Of a DNA stretch of 64,000 nt, positions 52,973-62,488 are shown piece by piece. Position numbers and translations under genes: made by a program. The stretch is taken from contig JBGAIM010000010.1 in the NCBI GenBank assembly GCA_044225555.1, positions 62,001-126,000 of the forward strand, given 5' to 3'. A model generated the notes under the pieces. It searched no databases, was not told where the DNA came from, and was given only the letters and a program-made list of their open reading frames with translations. The number at the start of each line of letters is the position of its first letter. Within the stretch, counting starts at the first letter, position 1. Source of the stretch: JADLHS01 sp044225555. GTDB lineage: Bacteria > Verrucomicrobiota > Verrucomicrobiia > Limisphaerales > JADLHS01.

Positions 52973-53461
52973 ATGCCCGAACTTGCCGTCGTTGAAAAGC
53001 TTCAGCCCTGTTTGCTCGACCGGTTGACGGATGACGAGCCGAAGAACACACAGGAGACCCGCGCCCAACGGGTCATTTCCCTCCAGCGCTATCGTCAGGG
53101 CGTGCTGCGGGATTTGCAGTGGCTGTTCGGTGCGAGCGCCCATCTGCCCCAAGAAGGTCAGACTGCCTTCAGCATGGAGGATTACCCGGAGGCCCACCGT
53201 TCGGTCCTCAACTTTGGCACGCGCCATCTGTTCGGCCTGATGGCGCCGAACCTGCGCGATCTGGAACGGAAGCTGACCGAGGCATTGTACACCTTCGAGC
53301 CGCGCATCCTGCGTAACAGTCTCAAAGTTCGATTGAAAATGGTCGGCAACCTGATCGCCTTTGACGTGGAGGGCGAGCTTTGGGCCAACCCGATTCCGGA
53401 GCAGTTGCATATTAAAACGAAGCTGGATATCGAAACCGGTTTTTGCACCACGGCCGACTGA
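52973..53461 (+). CDS. tssE: T6SS baseplate protein TssE (gp25-like)
   Basis: 162 residues. It shows the gp25 fold: CLLDRLTDDEP, LQRYRQGVLRDLQWLFGAS, SVLNFGTRHLFGLM, LRDLERKLTEALYTFEPRILRNSLKVRLKM and LIAFDVEGELWANPIPEQLHIKTKLDIETG. TssE is part of the baseplate wedge that triggers sheath polymerisation. It begins 3 bp after tagJ and ends 4 bp before tssF. Confidence 0.94.
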   Translation: MPELAVVEKLQPCLLDRLTDDEPKNTQETRAQRVISLQRYRQGVLRDLQWLFGASAHLPQEGQTAFSMEDYPEAHRSVLNFGTRHLFGLMAPNLRDLERKLTEALYTFEPRILRNSLKVRLKMVGNLIAFDVEGELWANPIPEQLHIKTKLDIETGFCTTAD

Positions 53462-53465
53462 ACGC

Positions 53466-55343
53466 ATGGACGAACGCCTTCTCAGTCTCTACAATACGGA
53501 GTTGCGGCACCTGCGCGACATGGCGGGTGAGTTTGCACGCGAATATCCCAAGATCGCCGGACGGCTCGCTCTCGACCGGGACGCGAAGGAAGTGTGCCCC
53601 GATCCGTACGTCGAGCGATTGCTCGAAGGCTTTGCGTGGCTCGCCGCCCGGGTGCATCTCAAGCTCGACGCCGAATTCCCGCGCTTCACCCAGGCGGTGC
53701 TCGAAACGGTCTATCCGCATTACCTCTCGCCAGTACCTTCCATGGCCGTCGTGCGCTTTGAGATTGACCCCCAACAACCGGCGCTGGCCGCCGGGGTGCC
53801 CGTGCCGCGCGGGACTTCACTCAAGAGCAACCTCGGCAAAGGCGAACGCACACCGTGTGTGTTTCAAACCGCGCACGATGTGAAGCTGCTCCCGTTGCGG
53901 GTCCTCGAGGGGCGTTACTTCACGCGCGACGTGCAGGAGCTAAACCTGCCGGGTGAACTTGGCGCGCGCGCGGCGTTTCGCATTCGCCTGCAAACCACCG
54001 GCGGGCAGACGTTCGACAAACTCAATCTCGAGAGCCTGACCTTTTACACGCGGGGCGCCGACGATCTGGCGGGTGCCATTTGCGAACAAATTTTTGCCCG
54101 CAAACTCGCTTTGGTGGTTCAGGCCCCATCCGAACGCGGCAAGGAGCTGGCGCGGATGCCGGGCACGCAAATTCAGCGGGTGGGTTTTTCCGCGGAGGAA
54201 TCACTCCTGCCCGTAAGCCCGCGGGGATTTGAGGGTTACCGCCTGTTGCGCGAGTACTTCGCGTTGCCCCAGCGATTCCTGTTTTTTAAGCTTGCCGGTC
54301 TGGCCGATGCCGCCAAGCGCTGCAAAGGCGACCAGCTTGACCTGGTCATTCCTTTGCGCGAGCAGGAAACGTCACTGGAACGCCGGGTGGATGGCTCGTG
54401 CTTCGAGTTGTTCTGCACCCCGGCCATCAACCTGTTCTCAAAGGTGCTCGATCGCATCTCGCTTTCGGATGCCCTCTACGAATTTCACGTTGTGCCGGAT
54501 CGCAACCGCACCACCGACTTCGAGGTGTTTGAATTGGAATCGGTCACCGGCTACGGTGCCACGCCCGCCGAGGAACAGGAATTCCGGCCCTTCTATCTCG
54601 CGAAGGACACGGACACCGGTGCGGGTGCGTATTACACCACCAACCGTACACCGCGGATGTTGACGGCGAATGAACGGCAATTCGGCAAGAAATCATCGTA
54701 TGCCGGCACGGAACTTTTCCTGTCGCTCGCGGATGCCAACAGCGCGCCCTATCGGTCGGAACTTCGCGAACTGGGCATCAAGGCCCTCTGCACGAATCGT
54801 CATTTGCCCATCCAGATGGCCGTCGGAGTAGGCCGCACGGATTTCTCGATGGGCATCAACGCCCCCGTCACCGCCATCCGCTGCGTCACCGGACCAACGC
54901 TGCCGAAGGCCTCGCACACCGAAGGTCGTTTTTTCTGGCGGCTCATCAGCCACCTGGCCCTCAACTACCTGACGTTGGTGGACTCAGCCAAAGGCGAGGA
55001 AGGTGCCGCCGGCTTGCGGGAGTTACTTAAACTTTACAGCGAGGAAAACAACCGGCTCGCCCTCCGTCAGATCGAAGGCTTGCTCTCGGTGAAATCGCGG
55101 CCCGTGGTCCGGCGGGTGACGGGGCCGGGGCCGATTTCCTTCGCCCGCGGCCTGGAGATCACGCTCACCTTTGACGAGGCGGCGTTCGAAGGGACGGGAG
55201 TATTTATCCTGGGCGCTGTGCTGGAACAATTTTTTGCCAAATACGTTTCCTTGAACTCCTTCACGGAAACCGTGGTCCGCACCAAACAACGCGGGGAGAT
55301 CATTCGATGGCCGACACGCATGGGCATCCGCCAGATCCTTTGA
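53466..55343 (+). CDS. tssF: T6SS baseplate protein TssF
   Basis: 625 residues from ATG 53466, preferred over an earlier in-frame ATG because it gives the usual TssF N-terminus (YNTELRHLRDMAGEFAREYPKIAGRL). Further landmarks: LEGFAWLAARVHLKLDAEFPRFTQAVLETVYPHYLSPVPSMAV and C-terminal GxxEITLTFDEAAFEGTGVFILGAVLEQFFAKYVSLNSFTE. TssF and TssG form the wedge complex that recruits the sheath. Confidence 0.95.
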   Translation: MDERLLSLYNTELRHLRDMAGEFAREYPKIAGRLALDRDAKEVCPDPYVERLLEGFAWLAARVHLKLDAEFPRFTQAVLETVYPHYLSPVPSMAVVRFEIDPQQPALAAGVPVPRGTSLKSNLGKGERTPCVFQTAHDVKLLPLRVLEGRYFTRDVQELNLPGELGARAAFRIRLQTTGGQTFDKLNLESLTFYTRGADDLAGAICEQIFARKLALVVQAPSERGKELARMPGTQIQRVGFSAEESLLPVSPRGFEGYRLLREYFALPQRFLFFKLAGLADAAKRCKGDQLDLVIPLREQETSLERRVDGSCFELFCTPAINLFSKVLDRISLSDALYEFHVVPDRNRTTDFEVFELESVTGYGATPAEEQEFRPFYLAKDTDTGAGAYYTTNRTPRMLTANERQFGKKSSYAGTELFLSLADANSAPYRSELRELGIKALCTNRHLPIQMAVGVGRTDFSMGINAPVTAIRCVTGPTLPKASHTEGRFFWRLISHLALNYLTLVDSAKGEEGAAGLRELLKLYSEENNRLALRQIEGLLSVKSRPVVRRVTGPGPISFARGLEITLTFDEAAFEGTGVFILGAVLEQFFAKYVSLNSFTETVVRTKQRGEIIRWPTRMGIRQIL

Positions 55344-56323
55344 TGGATGAGTTGGCCAAACGCCCCTACGCGTTTGACTTCTTTCGACTCGTCCGGCTTC
55401 TGGAATGCCGGCGGCCGGACCTGCCGCGCGTCGGCTTCTCGGTTTCGCCGGCGGAAGATCCCGTGCGCTTCTGGCAGAAGCCGTCGATGCGTTTTGCCCC
55501 CGCAAGCTTGGACTCGTTCGAATCGGGCGAACCGGGCACCGTCCCGCGGCTGACCGTGAACTTCATGGGCCTTTTCGGGCCCAACGCACCGCTGCCTCCG
55601 CATATCACCGAATACGTGATGGAACGCGAGTTGCATCATCACGACCCGACGATTACGGCGTTCTTCAACCTCTTTCATCACCGGCTCATCTCGCTCTTTT
55701 ATCGGGCCTGGGCGGCAAATCAGAAGGCGGCGGACCTGGACCGCCCCGTGGACCAACGCTACTCCGTTTACATCGGCGCTCTTTTTGGCATCGGCATGGA
55801 AGCGTTGCAACAGCGCGATGCGGTGCCCGACACCTCGAAACTTTTCTTTGCCGGCCGGCTGGCGTCGCAAACCCGCAATGCCGAGGGGCTGGAGGCGATT
55901 CTCCGTCAGTATTTTGACATTCCGGCGGAGGTGCATCCCTTCACCGGTCGCTGGCTCGATCTGCCGGCCGACAGCGTCTGTCAACTCGGCCAGTCGCCGG
56001 ACAGCGGCAGTCTGGGGCTCAACACGATTATTGGCTCGCGGTTTTGGGACTGCCAGTTGAGTTTCCGGATGCGCTTTGGGCCGATGGGACTCGCCGATTA
56101 CGAACGGATGTTGCCCCAGGGCGAGGCCTTCGAGCGCCTCAAATACTGGGTGCTCAATTATTGCGGCGAACATTTCTTCTGGGATGTTCAACTCGTACTG
56201 CGCGCGAATGAAGTGCCGGATGTGTGCCTGGGTCGTTCGGGCCGGCTGGGCTGGACGACGTGGATGAAAACAAAAGCCTTTGCTTGCGATGCCGATGAAC
56301 TCATACTCAACCCGCCAGCATAA
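55307..56323 (+). CDS. tssG: T6SS baseplate protein TssG
   Basis: 338 residues. It starts inside the tssF end (ATG 55307); ATG 55343 (TGATG junction) is an alternative and gives MDELAKRPYAFDFFRLVRLLE, closer to common TssG starts. Landmarks: YAFDFFRLVRLLECRR, VNFMGLFGPNAPLPPHITEYV, FNLFHHRLISLFYRAWAANQK, LDLPADSVCQLGQS and SRFWDCQLSFRMRFGPMGLADYERMLP. Wedge partner of TssF. Confidence 0.94.
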   Translation: MADTHGHPPDPLMDELAKRPYAFDFFRLVRLLECRRPDLPRVGFSVSPAEDPVRFWQKPSMRFAPASLDSFESGEPGTVPRLTVNFMGLFGPNAPLPPHITEYVMERELHHHDPTITAFFNLFHHRLISLFYRAWAANQKAADLDRPVDQRYSVYIGALFGIGMEALQQRDAVPDTSKLFFAGRLASQTRNAEGLEAILRQYFDIPAEVHPFTGRWLDLPADSVCQLGQSPDSGSLGLNTIIGSRFWDCQLSFRMRFGPMGLADYERMLPQGEAFERLKYWVLNYCGEHFFWDVQLVLRANEVPDVCLGRSGRLGWTTWMKTKAFACDADELILNPPA

Positions 56324-56354
56324 TCGAGCGTGAATTTCCGAAACCTGTAACCTT

Positions 56355-59072
56355 ATGGCTGAAATCCGACGCGCCACCCTCTTCGGCAAGCTGAACAGCC
56401 TTGCCTACAAAGCCATCGAAAGCGCTACTGTCTTCTGCAAGATGCGCGGCAATCCCTACGTCGAAACCGTGCATTGGTTGCACCAGTTGCTGCAGTCGCA
56501 GGACACCGACGTCCATCGCATCATCAAGCATTTCCAGCTCGACGCCTCCCGGTTGGCGACTGACCTGATTGGTGCGCTCGACAAATTGCCGCGCGGGGCC
56601 ACGGCCATTTCGGACTTTTCGCCCGACATTTCCAACGCCGTCGAGCGCGGCTGGGTTTATGGGTCGTTGATGTTCGGCGAACTCCAGGTTCGCACCGGCC
56701 ACCTCGTCGTCGGTTATCTTAACAGCGAATTAAAACACAAATTCCTGTCCATCTCGCGTGAGTTCACGAAAATCAAACTCGAGGAACTCACCGACAATTT
56801 TGCCAAGATCACGGCGGGATCACCCGAAGAGGGACTGCGCGCCAGCGATGGCTCGGGCCTGAGCGCCGGTGCCGCGCCGGGTGAAGCCAGTGGCGCCATG
56901 GCCCCTGCAGCCATGGGCAAACAGGAGGCGCTGGCCAAGTTCTCCGTGGATCTCACGGAAAAGGCGCGCAAGGGTGAATTGGATCCGATTGTCGGTCGCG
57001 ACGAAGAAATCCGCCAGGTGGTGGACATTCTGATGCGTCGCCGCCAGAACAACCCGATCCTCACGGGCGAAGCCGGCGTTGGCAAAACTGCGGTTGTCGA
57101 AGGCTTCGCATTGCGGATTGTTGCGGGCGATGTGCCGCCCGCCTTGAAGGACGTGACGTTGCGCACCCTCGACATCGGCCTGCTGCAAGCCGGCGCGAGC
57201 ATGAAAGGGGAGTTTGAGCAACGTCTTCGACAAGTCATCGAAGAAGTCCAGCAATCGCCCAAACCAATCATCTTGTTCATAGATGAGGCGCACACGCTGA
57301 TTGGTGCCGGCGGAGCGGCGGGAACCGGCGACGCCGCGAATCTGCTAAAGCCGGCGCTCGCGCGCGGCACTCTCCGCACGGTGGCGGCTACGACCTGGGA
57401 CGAGTACAAGAAGCACTTCGAGAAGGACCCGGCGCTGACGCGACGCTTCCAGGTGGTGAAGGTGGAAGAGCCGTCCGAGACCAAGGCCATCTTGATGATG
57501 CGCGGGATCGTGGCGCCGCTGGAAAAGCATCACAAAGTCCTCATTCTCGATGAGGCCATCGAGGCCGCCGTTCGGTTGTCGCATCGCTACATTCCGGCCC
57601 GGCAGTTGCCGGACAAGTCGGTGAGTTTGATTGACACCGCCTGCGCCCGGGTGGCGGTCAGCCAGCACGCGGTGCCGGCCGAGGTGGATGACTGCCGCCG
57701 CCGCATTCAGGCGCTTGAAACTGAGCTGGAGATATTGAAACGTGAAGCCAGCGTTGGCCTCGACCATGTCACCCGTCTTGCCGAGATCGAACAGAGGCTG
57801 GCAAAAGAGCGCGGCGAGCGCAGTGAACTTGAAAAGCACTGGGCAGAGGAGAAGGCGCTGGTCGGGAAGATTCTCGATTCGCGAGCGCGACTCCGGGCCG
57901 GGGGTTCAACCATCGAAGCCAAGCCGGTCGAGATGAAACCCGGCATGGCCGCCGATCCCAAGCATGAACTGACCACCGAACAACGCGACGCGCTGCTGGC
58001 CGAATTGAAAACCGCGCAACACAAACTGGCCGAGTTTCAGGGGGAATCGCCGTTGATATTTCCCAGCGTGGACCAGAACGCCATCGCCAGTGTGGTGGCC
58101 GATTGGACCGGCATTCCGGTGGGCCGCATGGTGAAGAATGAAATCGAGCAGGTGTTGAAACTGGCCGACCATTTGGAACGTCGCGTCATTGGCCAGCGCC
58201 ACGCACTGGAAACAATCGCCCGCCGGGTTCAGACCAGCCGGGCGCAACTCGACAACCCCAACCGGCCGGTCGGCGTGTTCATGCTTGCCGGCCCCAGCGG
58301 CACGGGCAAGACCGAGACAGCCCTCACGCTGGCCGAGACCCTCTATGGTGGTGAGCACAATCTAATTACCATCAACATGTCCGAGTTCCAGGAGGCGCAC
58401 ACCGTCAGCACGCTGAAGGGTTCGCCTCCGGGTTACGTGGGTTATGGCGAAGGTGGCGTTTTGACCGAGGCCGTGCGACGCCGCCCTTACAGTGTCGTTT
58501 TGCTGGATGAAGTCGAAAAGGCGCATCACGATGTGCATGAAATCTTTTTCCAGGTCTTTGACAAAGGCTGGATGGAAGACGGCGAAGGGCGCTCAATTGA
58601 CTTCAAGAACACCATCATCATCCTGACCACCAACGCCGCGCAGGATGTGATTGTGAACATGTGCAAGGATCCGGATCTCATGCCGCACCCCGAGGGTCTC
58701 GAGAAAGCGTTGCGCGGTCCGCTCGTGAAGGTGTTCCCGGATGCGTTGCTCAACCGCCTCGTTGTCGTGCCGTTTTATCCGATCAGCAAGGAAATGTTGC
58801 GCACGATCATCAAGCTCAACCTTTCCAAGGTGGAGAAACGCGTGCAAGCCAACCACAAAGTGCCGTTTACCTATGACGACAGCGTGCCGGAACTGATCGC
58901 CAAGCGTTGCACGGAACTGGAACGTGGGGCGCGCATGGTGGACGCGCTGATCACCAACACGCTGTTGCCGGAGATCGGCCGCGAGTTTCTCAACCGACTG
59001 GTGGCCGGATCGAATATCCGGCGCGTGCATGTGGGGGCCACCGACAAGGATTTCACGTTCGCATTTGACTGA
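56355..59072 (+). CDS. clpV: T6SS sheath-recycling AAA+ ATPase ClpV (TssH)
   Basis: 905 residues. A ClpV N-domain (EIRRATLFGKLNSLAYKAIES) precedes two AAA+ modules: Walker A GEAGVGKT (D1) and GPSGTGKT (D2), Walker B LFIDEAH and VLLDEVEKAH, with a middle coiled coil. It disassembles the contracted TssBC sheath in the cytoplasm so it can be reused. Family length is normal (about 850-910). Confidence 0.96.
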   Translation: MAEIRRATLFGKLNSLAYKAIESATVFCKMRGNPYVETVHWLHQLLQSQDTDVHRIIKHFQLDASRLATDLIGALDKLPRGATAISDFSPDISNAVERGWVYGSLMFGELQVRTGHLVVGYLNSELKHKFLSISREFTKIKLEELTDNFAKITAGSPEEGLRASDGSGLSAGAAPGEASGAMAPAAMGKQEALAKFSVDLTEKARKGELDPIVGRDEEIRQVVDILMRRRQNNPILTGEAGVGKTAVVEGFALRIVAGDVPPALKDVTLRTLDIGLLQAGASMKGEFEQRLRQVIEEVQQSPKPIILFIDEAHTLIGAGGAAGTGDAANLLKPALARGTLRTVAATTWDEYKKHFEKDPALTRRFQVVKVEEPSETKAILMMRGIVAPLEKHHKVLILDEAIEAAVRLSHRYIPARQLPDKSVSLIDTACARVAVSQHAVPAEVDDCRRRIQALETELEILKREASVGLDHVTRLAEIEQRLAKERGERSELEKHWAEEKALVGKILDSRARLRAGGSTIEAKPVEMKPGMAADPKHELTTEQRDALLAELKTAQHKLAEFQGESPLIFPSVDQNAIASVVADWTGIPVGRMVKNEIEQVLKLADHLERRVIGQRHALETIARRVQTSRAQLDNPNRPVGVFMLAGPSGTGKTETALTLAETLYGGEHNLITINMSEFQEAHTVSTLKGSPPGYVGYGEGGVLTEAVRRRPYSVVLLDEVEKAHHDVHEIFFQVFDKGWMEDGEGRSIDFKNTIIILTTNAAQDVIVNMCKDPDLMPHPEGLEKALRGPLVKVFPDALLNRLVVVPFYPISKEMLRTIIKLNLSKVEKRVQANHKVPFTYDDSVPELIAKRCTELERGARMVDALITNTLLPEIGREFLNRLVAGSNIRRVHVGATDKDFTFAFD

Positions 59073-59101
59073 GAGACGCCCGCCGGGCGGGCTTCGAAAC
59101 T

Positions 59102-61351
59102 ATGCCATACACTCAGGACGATCGTTCGATTGCCATTGCAACGCCGCTGGGCAAGGACAAGTTGCTGCTCAAGAGCATTGTCATTACCGAGCAGTTGGGT
59201 CGTCCGTTTGTGATGAAGGCGGATCTGTTGAGCGAAGAGCCGGCAGTGGATTTTCTGGAGATGATCGGCAAAGGCGTGACGGTTCGTCTGCGCATGCCGG
59301 ACACTTCCGGCGGAGACAAGCAACGGTTTTTCAGCGGCTATGTCAGTTCCTTTGTCCAGCGCCCGCGGGCGGAGGGGTTCTTCGCCTACGAAGCCACGAT
59401 TGTTCCTTGGCTCTGGTTTCTGACCCGCACGGCGGACTGCCGGATTTTTCACTCGGCGATGACCCAGGCGCCCGAGGAAATGACCGTCCCGGGCATCATC
59501 AAGAAAGTGTTCAAGGACCATGGCTTTGACGACTTCACTCCGGCGTTGACGGCAACGTACCGGACGATGGATCACTGCACGCAGTACCGGGAGACGGATT
59601 TCAACTTCGTCAGCCGGCTCATGGAGCAGGAAGGCATCTATTATTACTTCGAACACGTGGATGATGGTGGCGTGATAAAGCACAAGCTGAAGTTGGTGGA
59701 TGCGATGAGCGCACACTCGGAATATCCCGATTACGGCACCATCAAATACCTCGGAACGGCGGACGCGGACGATGACAAGGGCAACATTCTGTCCTGGACG
59801 CGCATCAAGCAGGTCCAACCGGGCACCTACAAGGTGAACGATTTCGACTTCAAGCGTCCGCAAACCAGTCTGCTAGGCAGCGGGACGCAGGACCGGCAGT
59901 ACTCCAACTCCGCCTTTGAAATTTACGATTTTTCCGCAAACTATGCCGACGAGGAGGCGGGCGATCACGGCGACAGCTATGGCAAGTTGCGCATCGAGGA
60001 ACTGCAGGCCCAATACGACCTTGTCCTTGGCCAGTCGGATTGTCCGGGAGTTGTGTGCGGTTCAAAATTCACGCTGTCGGAGCATCCGCGTTCCGATGAA
60101 AACGACGAGTATCTGGTCGTGGGCGTAACCTATCGCTGCACGGCTGAAACGTACAAGACTGCCGGAACGCCGGCTGCGGGTGGTCCGCCGCCCAAGCCCT
60201 TCCTCTGCGATTTTACAGCGATCCCGGCGGCGAGTGTTTTCCGGCCGGCGCGCATCACGCAAAAGCCGCGCATCCAGGGACCGCAAACCGCCATCGTTGT
60301 CGGCAAGGCGGGCGAGGAAATCCTGACGGACGAGTTTGGCCGCATCAAGGTGCAGTTCCACTGGGATCGCTACAGTCCGGCGAACGAAAATTCGCCGTGC
60401 TGGGTGCGCGTGTCGCAGTTGTGGGCGGGGAAAAACTGGGGCGCGGTTTTCCTGCCGCGCATCGGGCAGGAAGTCATCGTTGAATTTCTTGATGGCAATC
60501 CTGACCGCCCGATTGTCACCGGCGCGGTTTACAACGGCGAATCGAAACCGCCTTATCCGTTGCCCGATAACGCCACGATGTCCACCATCAAGTCCAACAG
60601 CAGCAAAGGCGGCCAGGGCTTCAACGAAATTCGCTTCGAGGACAAGAAGGACAACGAACAGATTTTCATGCACGCGCAGAAAGATCAGGACCTGCGCGTG
60701 AAGCATGACAAGAAGGAGTGGATTGGCAATGACAGCCATCTCATCGTCAAAACCAATCAGAAGGAACTGGTGGAAGGTGACAAACACGTCCACGTGAAAG
60801 GTGACGAGCTGATCAAGGTGGAAGGTGACATCGGCACGACCGTCACCGGCAACGAGATCACCAAGATCACCGGGAATCAACACGCGGCGGTGACCGGCAA
60901 TCATCACCTGAAAGTCACTGGTGAGGTGCGTATTTCCGCCACCGGCAACGCCGACATCAAGGCCACCAGCAATGCCGCGGTGGAAGCCAGCACCAACGTT
61001 CACATCAAAGGCGGAGCGGTGGTCGTCATCGAAGGCGGGGCGCAACTTTCCCTCAAGGCAGGTGGCAGTTTCATTGACATCGGCGCCTCCGGGGTTTCGA
61101 TCCAGGGGGCGATGGTCAACATCAACACCGGCGGCGCCGCGGGCTCGGGCAATGGAGCGCAGGCGGCGTCGCCCGACACTCCCGACGCCCCGGCGGATGC
61201 TACGGAAGCTGCCACCGCGGAACCCGGGTCTAGCAACACGGCCAAGACGGCGCCGACGGCGCCGACGGCCACCCAATTTTCCACGTCGGCCATCGCCATG
61301 CAGGAGGCGGCGGACGATGGCACGGCCTTGGTGGCGGATGACCCAACGTGA
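59102..61351 (+). CDS. vgrG: T6SS spike protein VgrG (TssI)
   Basis: 749 residues. The gp27/gp5-like core is complete (FFSGYVSSFVQRP, FNFVSRLMEQEGIYYYFEH, WVRVSQLWAGKNWGAVFLPRIGQEVIVEFLDGNPDRPIVTGAVYN), followed by a beta-helix with imperfect TGN/KGD repeats (about 565-680). The last ~65 residues are a Pro/Ala/Thr-rich tail with no domain I recognise. VgrG trimers tip the Hcp tube and can carry effectors or bind PAAR proteins. The DUF4123 gene starts just after its stop. Confidence 0.95.
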   Translation: MPYTQDDRSIAIATPLGKDKLLLKSIVITEQLGRPFVMKADLLSEEPAVDFLEMIGKGVTVRLRMPDTSGGDKQRFFSGYVSSFVQRPRAEGFFAYEATIVPWLWFLTRTADCRIFHSAMTQAPEEMTVPGIIKKVFKDHGFDDFTPALTATYRTMDHCTQYRETDFNFVSRLMEQEGIYYYFEHVDDGGVIKHKLKLVDAMSAHSEYPDYGTIKYLGTADADDDKGNILSWTRIKQVQPGTYKVNDFDFKRPQTSLLGSGTQDRQYSNSAFEIYDFSANYADEEAGDHGDSYGKLRIEELQAQYDLVLGQSDCPGVVCGSKFTLSEHPRSDENDEYLVVGVTYRCTAETYKTAGTPAAGGPPPKPFLCDFTAIPAASVFRPARITQKPRIQGPQTAIVVGKAGEEILTDEFGRIKVQFHWDRYSPANENSPCWVRVSQLWAGKNWGAVFLPRIGQEVIVEFLDGNPDRPIVTGAVYNGESKPPYPLPDNATMSTIKSNSSKGGQGFNEIRFEDKKDNEQIFMHAQKDQDLRVKHDKKEWIGNDSHLIVKTNQKELVEGDKHVHVKGDELIKVEGDIGTTVTGNEITKITGNQHAAVTGNHHLKVTGEVRISATGNADIKATSNAAVEASTNVHIKGGAVVVIEGGAQLSLKAGGSFIDIGASGVSIQGAMVNINTGGAAGSGNGAQAASPDTPDAPADATEAATAEPGSSNTAKTAPTAPTATQFSTSAIAMQEAADDGTALVADDPT

Positions 61352-61352
61352 G

Positions 61353-61910
61353 ATGAGCACACCTGCACCAAATGAAGCCGCCCGGTCGGGTCTGGCCGGG
61401 ATCTTGTTCAAGGACGATGTGCCGGTTTACGCCGTGCTGGGTGGCGCGTCGGTTCCGGGTCTGGTCAAAAAACTGTACGAGTTTGAACCCGATTACTGCT
61501 GTCTTTATCGCGGTGAATTGCAGCCGGATACGGCGGCGGTGGCGCCTTATCTCGTGCAGCTCGAAGCCGGGACCGAGTTCACGGAATGGATTTTGAGCGA
61601 AGGCTGGGGCGTGCATTGGGGGATCTTCATCCAGAGCAGCGCCAATCTGCGCAAGTTGCGCAATCACTTCCGGGAATTCATCAAGGTGGAACTTCCTGAC
61701 CGGCGCACCGTGCTCTTCCGCTATTACGACCCGCGCGTGTTTCGCAGTTTCCTCCCGGCGTGCAACGCAGCCGAGTTGGGCAAATTCTTCGGGCCAGTCC
61801 AGAGTTTTGTCGTGGAGAGCGAATCGCCGGAAGCCGCCATCAAATACTCGTTTGCCGGCAATGCTTTGAAACCCGAGCCGCTTCCAGTCAAGAAAGCGAC
61901 GCCCAAGTGA
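61353..61910 (+). CDS. DUF4123-domain T6SS effector adaptor/chaperone
   Basis: 185 residues from ATG 61353, one base after the vgrG stop. DUF4123 features: PVYAVLGGASVPGLVKKLYEFEPDYCCLYRG, TEFTEWILSEGWGVHWGIFIQSSANLRKLRNHFREFI and VLFRYYDPRVFRSFLPACNAAELGKFFGPV. DUF4123 proteins load effectors onto VgrG and are usually next to their cargo gene. Which downstream gene is the cargo is unclear. Confidence 0.9.
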   Translation: MSTPAPNEAARSGLAGILFKDDVPVYAVLGGASVPGLVKKLYEFEPDYCCLYRGELQPDTAAVAPYLVQLEAGTEFTEWILSEGWGVHWGIFIQSSANLRKLRNHFREFIKVELPDRRTVLFRYYDPRVFRSFLPACNAAELGKFFGPVQSFVVESESPEAAIKYSFAGNALKPEPLPVKKATPK

Positions 61911-61928
61911 ACCGTTGATGGGACTGAC

Positions 61929-62309
61929 ATGCTAAAACTCCGCAAGCAACATCTGGACGCGTTCGAGGCGCAGAAGGTCGCGCAGTTCACCACGCGCGTG
62001 GCGGCGCACGTCAAGGCCGTGTGGCCGGCGGAGTGCGCGGAATTGGGCGAGGCCGCCGTGGGCAGCGCGGTGCAAGGCGCCATCAAGCGAGCCGTGGCCT
62101 GTGGATTGACCAGCGAGTATGACGTGGTTCGCTTCGTGGATTTGACATTTATTCTGGCGGGCGACTTCGACACGAATCCTCTGGCCATGTGGACGAGGCC
62201 GATTCTGGCTGACCGGACGCTCGCGCCCAGCGCCAGGATGGACCGGCTCTATCAGCGCATGGAAGAGGAGTTCGCTTCGATTGAGAAACGACTGACGGCG
62301 AAGACATGA
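61929..62309 (+). CDS. Small helical protein of the VgrG/DUF4123 module
   Basis: 126 residues, helical, with no TM or signal. Pattern: LRKQHLDAFEAQKVAQFTTRVAAHVKAVWPAECAELGEAAVGSAVQGAIKRAVACGLTSEYDVVRFVDLTFILAGDFDTNPLAMWTRPIL. I have the impression that similar proteins occur beside VgrG/DUF4123/PAAR genes, but I know no named family. It may be a tail-tip or cargo-handling component. 18 bp after the DUF4123 gene; ATGA overlap with the next. Confidence 0.7.
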   Translation: MLKLRKQHLDAFEAQKVAQFTTRVAAHVKAVWPAECAELGEAAVGSAVQGAIKRAVACGLTSEYDVVRFVDLTFILAGDFDTNPLAMWTRPILADRTLAPSARMDRLYQRMEEEFASIEKRLTAKT

Positions 62310-62461
62310 CTACGAACGACAAGATCGGGCTTTATGGCAAGGGCACCGCGGACGTTGCCAAGGTGCGCGCCGACACGAAGAAGGCCCTGGAGCACGCCGC
62401 GAAGAATTTCAGCAAGACCAAGACCTACAATTGCACCGTGCAGCCCAAACCCGCGGGCTGA
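62306..62461 (+). CDS. Small basic protein (51 aa), end of the VgrG module
   Basis: ATG 62306 overlaps the previous stop (ATGA), which supports it. The product is Lys/Ala-rich (GLYGKGTADVAKVRADTKKALEHAAKNFSKTKTYNCTVQPKPAG), without TM. No family recognised. It converges on the repeat protein, 27 bp apart. Confidence 0.5.
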   Translation: MTTNDKIGLYGKGTADVAKVRADTKKALEHAAKNFSKTKTYNCTVQPKPAG

Positions 62462-62488
62462 ACTGAACCGCCTGCCGGCGCGGATCTA

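Noticed and set aside
55067..56389. 440-residue minus-strand open frame
   Set aside because: Antisense to tssF/tssG; no recognisable domain and Arg-rich composition.
60062..61411. 449-residue minus-strand open frame
   Set aside because: Antisense to the VgrG beta-helix; repeats mirror those of VgrG and do not form a protein-like pattern.
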